DNA of 64,000 bases from Streptacidiphilus anmyonensis (GTDB lineage Bacteria; Actinomycetota; Actinomycetes; Streptomycetales; Streptomycetaceae), in the NCBI RefSeq assembly GCF_000787855.1, contig NZ_BBPQ01000002.1, forward strand, positions 211,349 through 275,348. The letters are read 5' to 3'. The notes under the pieces were generated by a model. It worked only from the letters and a program-made list of their open reading frames with translations. It was not told the origin of the DNA and did no database searches. Made by a program: the position numbers and the translations under genes. How positions within the stretch are numbered: position 1 is the stretch's first letter; every line of letters starts with the position of its first letter. Below, piece after piece: positions 1 through 10,425 of this stretch.

Positions 1-107
1 GAGGATCCCGTCCGGCCCCCCGGAGCCAGGACATTCCCGGCCGCCCCCACTGGTTCCCCACCCCCGCCGGTTCCCCGCGCCCGGTGTTCCCACGACCGCG
101 CTTCCTG

Positions 108-878
108 CTACCGCGTCGTCCCGGTCAGGACCCGGGGCCCGTCCTCCGTGATCGCGACGGTGTGCTCGGAGTGCGCGCCGCGCGAGCCGTCCGCGAAGCG
201 GAGGGTCCAGCCGTCCTCGTCGACGCGGAGCTCGTCCGTGTCGGCCGACCACCACGGTTCGAGGGCGAGCGTCATGCCGGGCTGGAGCTTCAGACCGCGC
301 CCGGGACGGCCCGCGTTGGGGACGTGCGGGTCCTCGTGCATGGTCCGGCCGAGCCCGTGGCCGCCGAACTGCAGGTTGACGGGGTAGCCGTGCGCCGCGG
401 CCACCGCGCCGATCGCCGCCGACACGTCCCCGATGCGCGCGCCGGGAACCGCGGCCGCGATGCCGGCGTCGAGTGCCGCCCGCGTCGACTCGACGAGCCG
501 CACGTCCTCGGGGCGGGCCGTGCCGACGAGGACGGTCACCGCCGAGTCCGCGACCCAGCCGTCGACGGAGACGGCGAAGTCCAGGCTCAGCACGTCGCCG
601 TCGCGCAGCACCTGGTCGCGCGGACGGCCGTGGAGCACGGCGTCGTTGACCGACAGGCAGATGACGTTGCGGAACGGCCCCCGGCCGAAGGAGGGCGCGT
701 AGTCCCAGTAGCAGGAGACCGCACCTCGCTCCTCGACGCGACGGCGTGCGCGACGCTCCAGGTCGAGCAGGTTCACGCCGGGGCGGGCCAGGGCGGACAG
801 CTCCGCCAGCGTGTCGGCGACGAATCGGCCGGTGACCGCCATCTTGTCGATCGCCTCGGCGGACTTCAGCTCGATCAT
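108..878 (-). CDS. map: Type I methionine aminopeptidase (second copy)
   Basis: 256 aa, the usual length of a type I methionine aminopeptidase, which removes the initiator Met from nascent proteins in the cytoplasm. All five metal ligands are visible: D100 (LSLDF), D111 (DSAV), H174 (GGHGLGR), E207 (ALEPW) and E238 (HSEHT). The substrate histidines are H83 (LHGRP) and H181 (HEDPH). The ATG at 878 is preceded by a purine-rich GAGGGGG. There is no N-terminal SH3-binding or zinc-finger extension. The housekeeping map of streptomycetes sits in the ribosomal-protein region, so this is probably a paralogue (inference). It diverges from a small XRE regulator across two palindromes, so it is likely controlled by that protein. 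Confidence 0.93.
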   Translation of the reverse strand: MIELKSAEAIDKMAVTGRFVADTLAELSALARPGVNLLDLERRARRRVEERGAVSCYWDYAPSFGRGPFRNVICLSVNDAVLHGRPRDQVLRDGDVLSLDFAVSVDGWVADSAVTVLVGTARPEDVRLVESTRAALDAGIAAAVPGARIGDVSAAIGAVAAAHGYPVNLQFGGHGLGRTMHEDPHVPNAGRPGRGLKLQPGMTLALEPWWSADTDELRVDEDGWTLRFADGSRGAHSEHTVAITEDGPRVLTGTTR

Positions 879-910
879 CGAGCCCCCTCTTCGTGCTCGC
901 AGCTGGGTTC

Positions 911-924
911 GGTATTTAAATACC
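911..924. promoter_or_regulatory. Perfect 14-bp palindromic operator 1
   Basis: GGTATTTAAATACC is a perfect palindrome in the AT-rich map/XRE intergenic region, about 30 bp upstream of the map start. A closely related element lies 28 bp further on (953-966). Two matching palindromes between a regulator and its divergent neighbour are the expected layout for binding sites of the XRE protein. Confidence 0.7.
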
Positions 925-936
925 TCGCTAGCCTCG

Positions 937-942
937 AGCGTA
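937..942 (-). promoter_or_regulatory. Candidate -10 for map
   Basis: On the minus strand this reads TACGCT, matching TANNNT. It lies between the two palindromes, so repressor bound at 911-924 would sit just downstream of the start of transcription. No convincing -35 was seen. Confidence 0.35.
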
Positions 943-952
943 GCACAGGCCC

Positions 953-966
953 GGTACTTTAATACC
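953..966. promoter_or_regulatory. Palindromic operator 2
   Basis: GGTACTTTAATACC shares the GGTA...TTTAA...TACC pattern of the element at 911-924, with one mismatched pair; flanking C and G extend the outer arms. It ends three bases before the -10 of the XRE gene, where a bound protein would block RNA polymerase (autorepression, inferred). Confidence 0.65.
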
Positions 967-969
967 GAC

Positions 970-975
970 TAGACT
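970..975 (+). promoter_or_regulatory. -10 element TAGACT, leaderless promoter of XRE gene
   Basis: TAGACT ends six bases before the ATG at 982, so transcription should start at or next to the A of the start codon. There is no ribosome binding site. The same hexamer precedes the ABC ATPase gene (25805) and the GNAT gene (47020). Confidence 0.6.
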
Positions 976-981
976 GGGGAC

Positions 982-1245
982 ATGGTCCGCATCCCCCTCA
1001 CCCCCGAGCAGGTCGAAGCAGGCCGCCGACTCGGCGCGCTGCTGCGCGAGGCCCGCGCGGGCCGCGATCCGGAGCTGATCGCCCGGACCGCGGGCATCTC
1101 ACCGGAGACCCTGCGCAAGATCGAGGCGGGCCGCATGCCGAGCCCCGGCTTCGGCACGGTCGTCGGCCTCTGCGAGGCGCTCCAGCTCCCGATCCAGACC
1201 GCCGCCCAGATCTGGCTCGGCACGACGGCCCAACTGGCCGGCTGA
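982..1245 (+). CDS. Small XRE-family HTH regulator
   Basis: 87 aa. It is almost entirely one helix-turn-helix domain: residues about 14-75 include IARTAGISPETLRKIEAGR, the classic XRE recognition-helix pattern, followed by the PSPGFGTVVGLCEALQL helix pair. There is no sensor or enzymatic domain. It is transcribed away from the methionine aminopeptidase gene, with two near-identical palindromes between them, and its promoter appears leaderless. Probable role: autoregulated repressor of itself and map. The ligand, if any, is unknown. Confidence 0.85.
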   Translation: MVRIPLTPEQVEAGRRLGALLREARAGRDPELIARTAGISPETLRKIEAGRMPSPGFGTVVGLCEALQLPIQTAAQIWLGTTAQLAG

Positions 1246-1296
1246 CACCCCCTCACCCCCCGGCCGCGCCGGACGCACGGCTCGCGGGGCCGAGGC

Positions 1297-1302
1297 TACG
1301 AT
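1297..1302 (+). promoter_or_regulatory. -10 element TACGAT, leaderless promoter
   Basis: TACGAT ends five bases before the ATG at 1308 and no Shine-Dalgarno sequence lies between. This fits a leaderless transcript for the dehydrogenase gene. Confidence 0.5.
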
Positions 1303-1307
1303 CTGGT

Positions 1308-2111
1308 ATGCCCGAAATGATCGGCTTCATCGGCGTCGGCAGCCAGGGCGGCCCCATGGCGCATCGCATCGTGGATGCCGGCCTGCCGTTGACGCTCTGG
1401 GCGCGGCACCCCGAAGCACTCGGCCCCTACGTCGCCAAGGGCGCAGGCATCGCCGCCGACATCACCGAGCTCGGCGCACTCTCCGAACACGTCGGCATCT
1501 GCGTGGTCGACGACTCGGACGTCGTGCAGGTGGCCGACGCACTGATCCCGGCGATGAGATCCGGCAGTCGCATCGCGGTCCATTCGACGGTGCTGCCCGC
1601 AACCGTCATCGACCTGGAACGCCGCTGCGCCGAGAAGGGGATCATGCTGATCGACGCGCCGGTCAGCGGTGGCCCTTCCGCAGCGGAGGCGGGCGAGCTC
1701 ACCCTCATGTGCGGCGGGCGACAGGAAGCCCTCGACGCGGCACTGCCGGTGTTCCGCACCTTCGGTCGATCGATCCTGCTGCTCGGGCCTGTCGGCTCGG
1801 GGCAATGCGCCAAGATCATTACCAACGCCATGCTCTCGGCCCACATGGGCGTCGCCATGGCAGCGCTCGAGGCAGGCGCCGCGCTGGATCTCGACCGCGC
1901 ACAGCTGATCGACGTGGTCGGGGTGAGCGTCGGCCGCAGTCTCGGCTTCGAGATCTTCTCGACCCTCCCGTCGCCGCAGGCCTTCGCCCATGATGCGTCC
2001 AACCTGCTGAAGGACATGGGGCTGCTGAGGGCCGCCCTGCCCGGCAACACCGGCGCCCGGGAGCTCGACACCGCCTCCGCACGGTTCCTCACCGCAGCCC
2101 TGCATGGATGA
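1308..2111 (+). CDS. NAD(P)-dependent beta-hydroxyacid dehydrogenase (3-hydroxyisobutyrate dehydrogenase family)
   Basis: 267 aa. Rossmann motif GVGSQGGP at residues 9-16; an arginine (WARHPE, R33) after the second strand suggests NADP(H) preference. The substrate motif DAPVSGG is at 116-122 and the catalytic Lys169 lies in KIITN. The family oxidises beta-hydroxyacids (3-hydroxyisobutyrate, tartronate semialdehyde, glyoxylate-type substrates) or acts as an imine reductase; the substrate cannot be assigned. Slightly short for the family (about 290 aa). The ATG at 1308 fits the leaderless promoter; the ATG at 1317 is an alternative. It converges on the CHAP-domain gene with a 21-bp gap. Confidence 0.85.
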   Translation: MPEMIGFIGVGSQGGPMAHRIVDAGLPLTLWARHPEALGPYVAKGAGIAADITELGALSEHVGICVVDDSDVVQVADALIPAMRSGSRIAVHSTVLPATVIDLERRCAEKGIMLIDAPVSGGPSAAEAGELTLMCGGRQEALDAALPVFRTFGRSILLLGPVGSGQCAKIITNAMLSAHMGVAMAALEAGAALDLDRAQLIDVVGVSVGRSLGFEIFSTLPSPQAFAHDASNLLKDMGLLRAALPGNTGARELDTASARFLTAALHG

Positions 2112-2132
2112 CCCCGTGAGCCCGCCGGGCGG

Positions 2133-3086
<954 letters not shown>

Positions 3087-3244
3087 GGTGATCTCCCGTC
3101 AACGCCGTTCGTACCCGGAGGACGTCATCGTCGCGCAACCCCGGCCCCGGCGTGGTGATGACGGCCTTCGACTCACTCGGAAGCGTGAGGCCCGCAGGCG
3201 CTGATGGGAAGCGCTCTGCAAACTGCCCGACCGGTCACACGCGA

Positions 3245-3276
3245 CTGCGGCGGAGTCGAATCCGACTCCGCCGCAG
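3245..3276 (-). terminator. Terminator of the proline dehydrogenase gene
   Basis: A perfect 14-bp stem CTGCGGCGGAGTCG / CGACTCCGCCGCAG around an AATC loop, extended outward by GCGA/TCGC with one bulge. It lies 21 bases past the proline dehydrogenase stop. There is no clear T tract, which is common in streptomycete terminators. Confidence 0.75.
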
Positions 3277-3297
3277 GTCGCAACAGCACACTGACGG

Positions 3298-4227
3298 TCA
3301 GCTCTTGGTCGCCAGCGCGCGCAGGAAGAAGGTGAGGTTGGCCGGGCGCTCCGCGAGGCGGCGCATGAAGTAGCCGTACCACTCGTTGCCGTAGGGCAGG
3401 TAGACACGCATGGTGTTGCCCTCGGCGATGAGGCGCTCCTGCTCCTCCGGGCGGATGCCGTAGAGCATCTGGTACTCGAAGGAGTCCGCCGCGCGGCCGG
3501 CGGCTGCGGCCAGCTCGCCCGCGATGCGGATGAGGCGCGGGTCGTGGGAGGCGATCATCGGGTAGCCCTCGCCCGCCATCAGGATCTTGAGGCAGCGGAC
3601 GTACGCGAGGTCGACCTCGGACTTCTTCTGGTGGGCGACCGTCGCCGGCTCCTGGTAGGCGCCCTTGCACAGGCGGACGCGGCTGCCGGGGCCGCTGAAC
3701 TCGCGGCAGTCGGCCTCGGTGCGGTGCAGGTAGGCCTGGAGGACGACGCCCAGCCAGGGGAAGTCCGCGCGCAGTTCGCGGGCGATGCCCAGGGTGGAGT
3801 CGGTGGTGGTGTGGTCCTCCATGTCGAGGGTCACCGTGGTGCCGACCGCCTCGGCCGCCTCGCAGATGCGGCGGGCGTTGTCGAGGGCGACCTTCTCGCC
3901 GTCCTTGGGCAGGAACTGACCGACCGCCGACAGCTTGACGGAGACCTCGGCACGGTCGGCGAGGCCGCTCTCGGCCAGCGCCGCGAGCAGCTTCTCGTAG
4001 GCCTCGGCGGTGGCGGCGGCCTGGGTCGCGTCGGAGGTGTCCTCGCCGAGGTGGTCGAGGGTGATCCGGCGGCCGGTGGCGACCAGGTCACGGGTCACGG
4101 AGACGCCGTCGACCAGGGTCTCGCCCGCGACGAAGCGGTTGACGATGGCGCGGGTGGGGGGCAGCTGCTCGATGAGCTTGCGGGAGCGCGGGGAGCGGGA
4201 GGCCGCGAGCAGGGTGGAACGGAGCAT
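3298..4227 (-). CDS. Proline dehydrogenase
   Basis: 309 aa monofunctional PRODH (PutA N-terminal activity): FAD-dependent oxidation of L-proline to pyrroline-5-carboxylate. A TIM-barrel is indicated by motifs VSVKLSAVGQF, VTLDMEDH, LGVVLQAYLHRTEAD, RLCKGAY and the C-terminal EYQMLYGIRPEEQ...RVYLPYGNEWYGYFMRRLAERP, which carries the substrate-binding YxxRRLAERP signature. I chose ATG 4227 (MLRSTLLAASR) because GGAG lies eight bases upstream; a longer reading from 4293 adds 22 low-quality residues. It lies 167 bp downstream of the P5C dehydrogenase gene on the same strand, forming a two-gene proline degradation operon. Confidence 0.93.
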   Translation of the reverse strand: MLRSTLLAASRSPRSRKLIEQLPPTRAIVNRFVAGETLVDGVSVTRDLVATGRRITLDHLGEDTSDATQAAATAEAYEKLLAALAESGLADRAEVSVKLSAVGQFLPKDGEKVALDNARRICEAAEAVGTTVTLDMEDHTTTDSTLGIARELRADFPWLGVVLQAYLHRTEADCREFSGPGSRVRLCKGAYQEPATVAHQKKSEVDLAYVRCLKILMAGEGYPMIASHDPRLIRIAGELAAAAGRAADSFEYQMLYGIRPEEQERLIAEGNTMRVYLPYGNEWYGYFMRRLAERPANLTFFLRALATKS

Positions 4228-4362
4228 GTCAAGAACTCCATGGCGCGGGGGAGAAAGTAGCAGGTGGGGGCCTGGATGCCGCGCCCCCTCCACGGGGGGA
4301 GTTGAGGGGGCGCGGCGGCTCAGGGGTCGCCGTCAGGCGACGAGGGGCGGGTGACGCGACGC

Positions 4363-4391
4363 GGGTGACCCGGCGGGGGTGACCCGGCGGG
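4363..4391. repeat. Two tandem copies of GGGTGACCCGGCGGG
   Basis: A 14-bp period duplicated in tandem (4363-4377 and 4377-4391) in the gap between the two proline catabolism genes, ending four bases before the P5C dehydrogenase stop. Its function is unknown; it may be a simple duplication. Confidence 0.6.
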
Positions 4392-4394
4392 GCG

Positions 4395-6026
<1,632 letters not shown>

Positions 6027-6091
6027 GCGCGTGCTCCTCATCGGGTCGGGAGGTGTCGAGTTGTCCTCAGGATCGGACCCCCGGATGTCCT

Positions 6092-6116
6092 CCGCATGCA
6101 GTCGTGGTGCATGCGG
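6092..6116. promoter_or_regulatory. Inverted repeat between proline genes and regulator
   Basis: CCGCATGCA-N7-TGCATGCGG, a perfect 9-bp inverted repeat in the 193-bp region between the divergent P5C dehydrogenase and PucR-family genes. Its location makes it the best candidate operator for the PucR-type protein. Confidence 0.55.
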
Positions 6117-6207
6117 TGGACGTCCGCGGACGGATCTGGACGACGCGGTTCCCGCGTCGATGCTCACGCTAAGCCCGACACCCACGGCTGCTCTTTGTCC
6201 GGTCGCA

Positions 6208-6213
6208 TAGCAT
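6208..6213 (+). promoter_or_regulatory. -10 element TAGCAT, leaderless promoter
   Basis: TAGCAT ends six bases before the ATG at 6220 of the PucR-family gene, with no ribosome binding site between them. Confidence 0.5.
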
Positions 6214-6219
6214 CCAGAC

Positions 6220-7941
6220 ATGGAGCATGTCGGATCGGACAACCACACGGGCGGCGCTGCCGGCGATGGCGCAGACGGCCCCGCTGACGCCGGGGACGAC
6301 CTCCCCCTCCCGGGACCGGCCGCCGCGGGGATCACCCTGCGGCAGTTGCTGATGTCGCTGGGCGAGCCGGTGGTCGAGCTCCAGTGCGCGCCGGCCGGGC
6401 TCGACGTGGAGGCCGTCGACGTCGGGCTGCTGGACCCGGAGGATCCTCCGGCGGCCCGGCCGGGCGAGCTGGTGCTGGCCATCGGCGTGCGCGGACGCGC
6501 GGCGATCCCGGCGCTGCGGGCCGCGGCGGCAGCCGGGGCCGCGGCCGTCGCGGTGCGGATCGACTCCCCCGCCCAGCGCGACACGCTGCGCGACTTCGCC
6601 GAACGGGCGGGCATCGCCCTGCTGTCGGTGCGCCGCGAGGTCCGCTGGGAGCACCTCGACGCGCTGGCGCGCGCCGCGCTCGGCAGCGGCCGTCCGCTGC
6701 CCGCCGAGGGCGGCGCGGAGGAGGGCGACCTGTTCGCCCTCGCCCAGACCACGGCCGTGCTGACCGGCGGCATCGTCAGCATCGAGGACACCGCCAACCG
6801 GATCCTCGCCTACTCCCGCTCGGCGGACTCCGACGAGATCGACGACCTGCGCCGGCTCACCATCCTGGGCTGGCAGGGGCCCGAGCCGTACCTGTCGAAG
6901 CTGCGCGAGTGGGGCGTCTTCCAGCAGCTGCGGGCGGGCGACTCCGTCGTCTCCATCGACGAGCACCCCGAGTACGGCCTGCGCCGCCGCCTCGTCGTCG
7001 CCATCCGCTCCGGGGAACGGCAGCTGGGGACGATCTGGGTGCAGGAGGGCGCGACGCCCCTCGCCGAACGCGCCGACCAGGCGCTGCTCGGCGCGGCGCG
7101 GGTCGCGGCGCTGCAGCTGATGCGGCGGCGGCGCTCGGTCAGCTCCGAACTGCGGCTCACCCAGAGCCTGCTCTCCGGCGTGCTGGAGGGCACCACCGGC
7201 GCGCAGTCGCTCGCGGGACACCTCGGCCTGGACGCCAAGCGCGCCGCGGCCGTGCTGGGCTTCGCCCTGCCGGGCTCCGGGCCCGGTTCGGACGAACTGC
7301 ACCGCGAGGAGACGCTGAGCCTGATGGCCGTCCACGCGGCCGCGCGCCACCACAGCGCGTTGACGGCCGCGGTCGACGAGCGCGTCTACGTGCTGCTGCC
7401 GGAGCTCCCGCGCGGTCTGGCCCCGACGACGCTGCTCGGCTGGGCGAACGAGCTGGCCGAGGCGGCGACCCGCCACCTCTCCACGGCCGGCTCACCGCCC
7501 GTCCTGGTCCGCGGCGCGGTCGGCGAGGTCACCCCCGCGCTCTCCGGCGCCGCGGCGTCGCGCCGCGAGGCGGACCGGATCCTCGACGCGATGGTCTCCG
7601 GGCGGGTCGACGCGCAGGTCGCCGACCTCACGCAGGTCCGCGCGCAGGTGCTGCTCGCGGAGACCCTCGGCCTGCTGGCCGACGCCCCGACCGTCCGCGA
7701 CCCGCGCCTGACGGCGCTGCTCGCCCACGACGCCGAGCACGGCGGCCACCTCGCCGCCTCCGTCCTCGCCTGGCTCGACGCCATCGGCGACGTCCGCGCG
7801 GCGGCCGCGGCGCTCCACATCCACCCCAACACCCTCCGCTACCGCGTCCGCCGCGCCGAACAGCTCACCTCCCTCGACCTCTCCCGCCCGGAGGAACGCC
7901 TGCTCGCCATGCTCCAGCTGCGCCTGCCGCCGGACGCGTGA
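6220..7941 (+). CDS. PucR-family regulator of proline catabolism
   Basis: 573 aa. An N-terminal PucR ligand-sensing region (residues about 35-160; ITLRQLLMSLGEPVVELQC...GELVLAIGVRG) is followed by a GAF/GGDEF-like middle region and a C-terminal PucR helix-turn-helix (AAALHIHPNTLRYRVRRAEQL, near residues 525-547). In actinobacteria such regulators next to PRODH/P5CDH genes activate them when proline is present (known for PutR-type proteins); the role here is inferred from divergence and a shared 193-bp control region. ATG fits the leaderless promoter. Confidence 0.88.
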   Translation: MEHVGSDNHTGGAAGDGADGPADAGDDLPLPGPAAAGITLRQLLMSLGEPVVELQCAPAGLDVEAVDVGLLDPEDPPAARPGELVLAIGVRGRAAIPALRAAAAAGAAAVAVRIDSPAQRDTLRDFAERAGIALLSVRREVRWEHLDALARAALGSGRPLPAEGGAEEGDLFALAQTTAVLTGGIVSIEDTANRILAYSRSADSDEIDDLRRLTILGWQGPEPYLSKLREWGVFQQLRAGDSVVSIDEHPEYGLRRRLVVAIRSGERQLGTIWVQEGATPLAERADQALLGAARVAALQLMRRRRSVSSELRLTQSLLSGVLEGTTGAQSLAGHLGLDAKRAAAVLGFALPGSGPGSDELHREETLSLMAVHAAARHHSALTAAVDERVYVLLPELPRGLAPTTLLGWANELAEAATRHLSTAGSPPVLVRGAVGEVTPALSGAAASRREADRILDAMVSGRVDAQVADLTQVRAQVLLAETLGLLADAPTVRDPRLTALLAHDAEHGGHLAASVLAWLDAIGDVRAAAAALHIHPNTLRYRVRRAEQLTSLDLSRPEERLLAMLQLRLPPDA

Positions 7942-8366
7942 GCGGACGGATGCCCACCGGCAAGCCCAGTCCGCCGCCGTCCCGCTCTGCGTCGAGCGGT
8001 GCGAGCGCCTCGTCGGGACGGCCGGGCGCGACGCCGCGGCGTCGGTAGCCGGCTCACTGCGCCGAGGGCCTCGAGCCCAGTCCGGCCGCCCAGGCCGACA
8101 CGCAGGCCTACATCAACGACGAACTCTCGGACGGCGAACTCTCGGACGAGGAACTGGTCGCCTGCGGCGTGGCCCGCTTCGCGCCGGGCGCCTGACGGGG
8201 CTATCCGCGCGCGGGCCTGAGCAGGCGGCTCCCGGACGGCGCGGTCACGAACGAAGCGGCCCCGGCGCGGGAGCGCAGATCCCGCTGCCGCGGCACGAAC
8301 GGCGAGGTGGTCGAGGCGCCGCATCATGCCCCCTGTGGACGCGGCCGACGTAGCGTCAGCAGCCTT
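7942..8366. other. 425-bp gene-poor region
   Basis: No intact gene was found between the PucR-family gene and the convergent hypothetical gene. A short open stretch at 8049-8195 has coding-like character and no start codon and is listed separately as a remnant. No clear terminator hairpin or repeat was seen elsewhere in the region. Confidence 0.5.
8049..8195 (+). pseudogene. Possible remnant of a small protein gene
   Basis: After an in-frame TAG (8046-8048), 48 codons read open to a TGA and encode a plausible acidic C-terminus (AYINDELSDGELSDEELVACG). There is no start codon. Just upstream, another frame encodes VPLCVERCERLVGTAGRD, also protein-like, so one frameshift could separate two halves of a former gene. 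The acidic tail pattern is reminiscent of small antitoxins but no family can be assigned. Confidence 0.25.
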
Positions 8367-9512
8367 TCACCGCTGGGAGAACCACACCCGCCACAGGTCG
8401 AGCCAGCTCGCGCGGGCCTGGAGGGTCAGCTCGCGGCGAAGCCGGAGCTCCTCCGGGGTGGCCTGCGGGGACTCCGGGAAGGGCGGCTCGTCGAGGCGGT
8501 GCCACTGACGCAGCCACGCCCGCTGGGCCGGGGCACTGGCGACCTCGCTGGCCAGCGCGGTGAAGCGGATGCTCTCCTCGACGGCCGCCTCCGCCGCCTC
8601 CGGCGAACCGCCCGTGGCCGGAGCGGCGAACCAGTCGGCGGCCTGGGCGAGCGCGACCATCTGGTTGACCAGGGCGCTCACCGACTCCTCCGCCTCGTTG
8701 CGCTCCTCCCCGGCCAGACGCATCTGCTGCTGCACCGCCTTGTCCCACAGGGCGCGGCGTTCCGCGCCCGTCGGCTCGGGACGCGGAACGGGGTACCCGT
8801 GGGTGCGGACGTCCGCCTCGAGGCGGAGCGCCTCGGCGACGGAGTAGTCGACCAGGCGGCGGTGGTCCGCCAGCCCGAGCGGCTCCTCGGCCGCCGGACC
8901 ACCCGTCTCGTCCTGCCGCTTCCGCTGCGCCGCACGTCGCAGCGCCATCTCGTTGAGCAGGAGTTGACGCCCCTGCGTGTACGGCGCGAGGTCGGTGACC
9001 GCCTCCAGCTCGACGTCCGCGGGGGCGACGCCCCGGGCGGTGACCACCAGCACGACCCGGCCTCCCGGCGGGCGCAGCCGCGCCACCCAGAGCCGCCCCT
9101 CGCGCCGCAGCTCGGCCGGGAGCGCGGCGCCGTCCACGACCAGCTCCGCCGGAGCCTCGGCGGCTCCGCCGGGCTCCGTGTCCCAGGTCCGCAGCCGCTC
9201 GCGCTCGGCGGCGACCAGGTGCTCCAGCGCCGCCCAGACGTCGGGCACGCCCGGGTCGACCGCACGGATCGTGGCGACCTGGACCACCGGCCCCGCGGCG
9301 GCGAACCAGTCGCCCCGGCAGAGCTGCACCTTCACCAACTCGCCGTTGGTCAGCTGGTACTCGGTCAGGGCCGCGGGCGACAGCGGCGGCGCGGCGGGAG
9401 CGTAGAGCGGGAACGCGGCGTCGGCCAGCAGTTCCTCGTCCCGCCCGGCGGCCTGACGCCACAGGTCGTCCGGACCGTCGACCGGGCCGGACCCGCCGCT
9501 GCGATACCTCAC
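8367..9512 (-). CDS. Conserved-looking hypothetical protein
   Basis: 381 aa, function unknown. Soluble, rich in Ala/Arg/Glu, with no signal peptide or TM segment. N-terminal half predicted alpha/beta with a beta strand at GGRVVLVVTARGV; the C-terminal half is strongly helical, with LLLNEMALRRAAQRKRQDE and NEAEESVSALVNQMVALAQAADWF, ending in WLDLWRVWFSQR. GTG start with GGGAGG four bases upstream. GC pattern is typical of its neighbours, so it is very likely a real gene. It stands alone between the TetR gene and the region of remnants. Confidence 0.75.
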   Translation of the reverse strand: MRYRSGGSGPVDGPDDLWRQAAGRDEELLADAAFPLYAPAAPPLSPAALTEYQLTNGELVKVQLCRGDWFAAAGPVVQVATIRAVDPGVPDVWAALEHLVAAERERLRTWDTEPGGAAEAPAELVVDGAALPAELRREGRLWVARLRPPGGRVVLVVTARGVAPADVELEAVTDLAPYTQGRQLLLNEMALRRAAQRKRQDETGGPAAEEPLGLADHRRLVDYSVAEALRLEADVRTHGYPVPRPEPTGAERRALWDKAVQQQMRLAGEERNEAEESVSALVNQMVALAQAADWFAAPATGGSPEAAEAAVEESIRFTALASEVASAPAQRAWLRQWHRLDEPPFPESPQATPEELRLRRELTLQARASWLDLWRVWFSQR

Positions 9513-9700
9513 CGTGCCTCCCCTTCGTCCGCGCGGTCCACCCTAGGGACCTTCAGGCCCCGTGCGCACCATGCTCTTCGATACCCCTCCCCCGATCGGC
9601 TGACGCACGCCGGCGTCTCCGCACGTCGGCCGCCGCCGCGTCAGCGCGACTCGCGCCGCCGGTGCCGCGGGTGCCGCGGGTGCCGAGCGGCGGCGGGCGG

Positions 9701-10330
9701 TCATGCCGTGCGCCCTCCGACGCCGTCCAGCAGGAGCCGCAGGCCCAGTTCGAACCCCCGGTCGTCCAGGCCCGCAGCGCCGCCGCCCCGGGTGAAGGAC
9801 GCGTCCAGGGCGTCCGCCAGGGCGGGGTACTCCGGTCGGTAGACGTCCGGCGCGCGGGTGAAGCCGGCGGTGAACGTCTCCAGTGCGGAACCCAGCACCA
9901 GGTAGTCCAGCGCCGCCGCGACCTCCGCCGCGTCGGCCGCGTCCAGCCCGGCGCGCCCGAGCAGGGCGAGCAGGGCGTCGTAGCCGCGCAGGGCGCGGGC
10001 GGCCTCGACGCGGCGGCGGGCGAGCAGGGCGATGGTGTTGGGGTGCCGCAGGAAGACCGCACGGTAGCCGCGCGCGTACGCGGCGAGACCGGCGCGCCAG
10101 TCGGGGTCGGCCAGCGGGGTGTGGTCGATCTCCTCGTTGACCAGCTCCGAGACCGCGTCGACCAGCGCGTCCTTGCTCTCGACGTGGTTGTAGAGCGACG
10201 CGGCCTTCACCCCGAGCCGCTCGGCGAGCGCGCGCATGGTGAGGCCGTCCGGGCCCGCTTCGTCCACCACCGCGAGCGCGGCCAGCGCGATCCGCTCGCG
10301 GGTCAGCAACGCCCTGCTCGGTCGGCCCAC
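9701..10330 (-). CDS. TetR-family repressor
   Basis: 209 aa. N-terminal TetR helix-turn-helix at residues about 10-55 (IALAALAVVDEAGPDG...LAERLGVKAASLYNHVESKDALV), followed by a TetR_C-type ligand domain with WRAGLAAYARGYRAVFLRHPN. The GTG at 10330 has GAGGGGG upstream. It is transcribed divergently from an amino-acid permease gene with a 15-bp inverted repeat in between, so it most likely represses the permease and itself until a ligand binds (inference). Confidence 0.88.
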   Translation of the reverse strand: MGRPSRALLTRERIALAALAVVDEAGPDGLTMRALAERLGVKAASLYNHVESKDALVDAVSELVNEEIDHTPLADPDWRAGLAAYARGYRAVFLRHPNTIALLARRRVEAARALRGYDALLALLGRAGLDAADAAEVAAALDYLVLGSALETFTAGFTRAPDVYRPEYPALADALDASFTRGGGAAGLDDRGFELGLRLLLDGVGGRTA

Positions 10331-10391
10331 GCCGAAACCCCCTCTTCCGCTCTCCGCTTTCGGCGGCTATCGTCCCACCTCAACACCAGTG

Positions 10392-10406
10392 ACTAACTAA
10401 GTTAGT
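10392..10406. promoter_or_regulatory. TetR-type operator ACTAAC-TAA-GTTAGT
   Basis: A perfect 6-bp inverted repeat with a 3-bp centre, 20 bp before the permease start and inside the TetR/permease control region. Its AT content stands out from the surroundings. Size and symmetry fit a TetR dimer site. Confidence 0.7.
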
Positions 10407-10425
10407 TTTTCAGGAGGCGCCGCGC

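Noticed and set aside
7999..8220. 73-codon plus-strand frame
   Set aside because: Arg/Ser/Thr-rich, no SD, and a better protein-like reading exists in another frame at 8049-8195.
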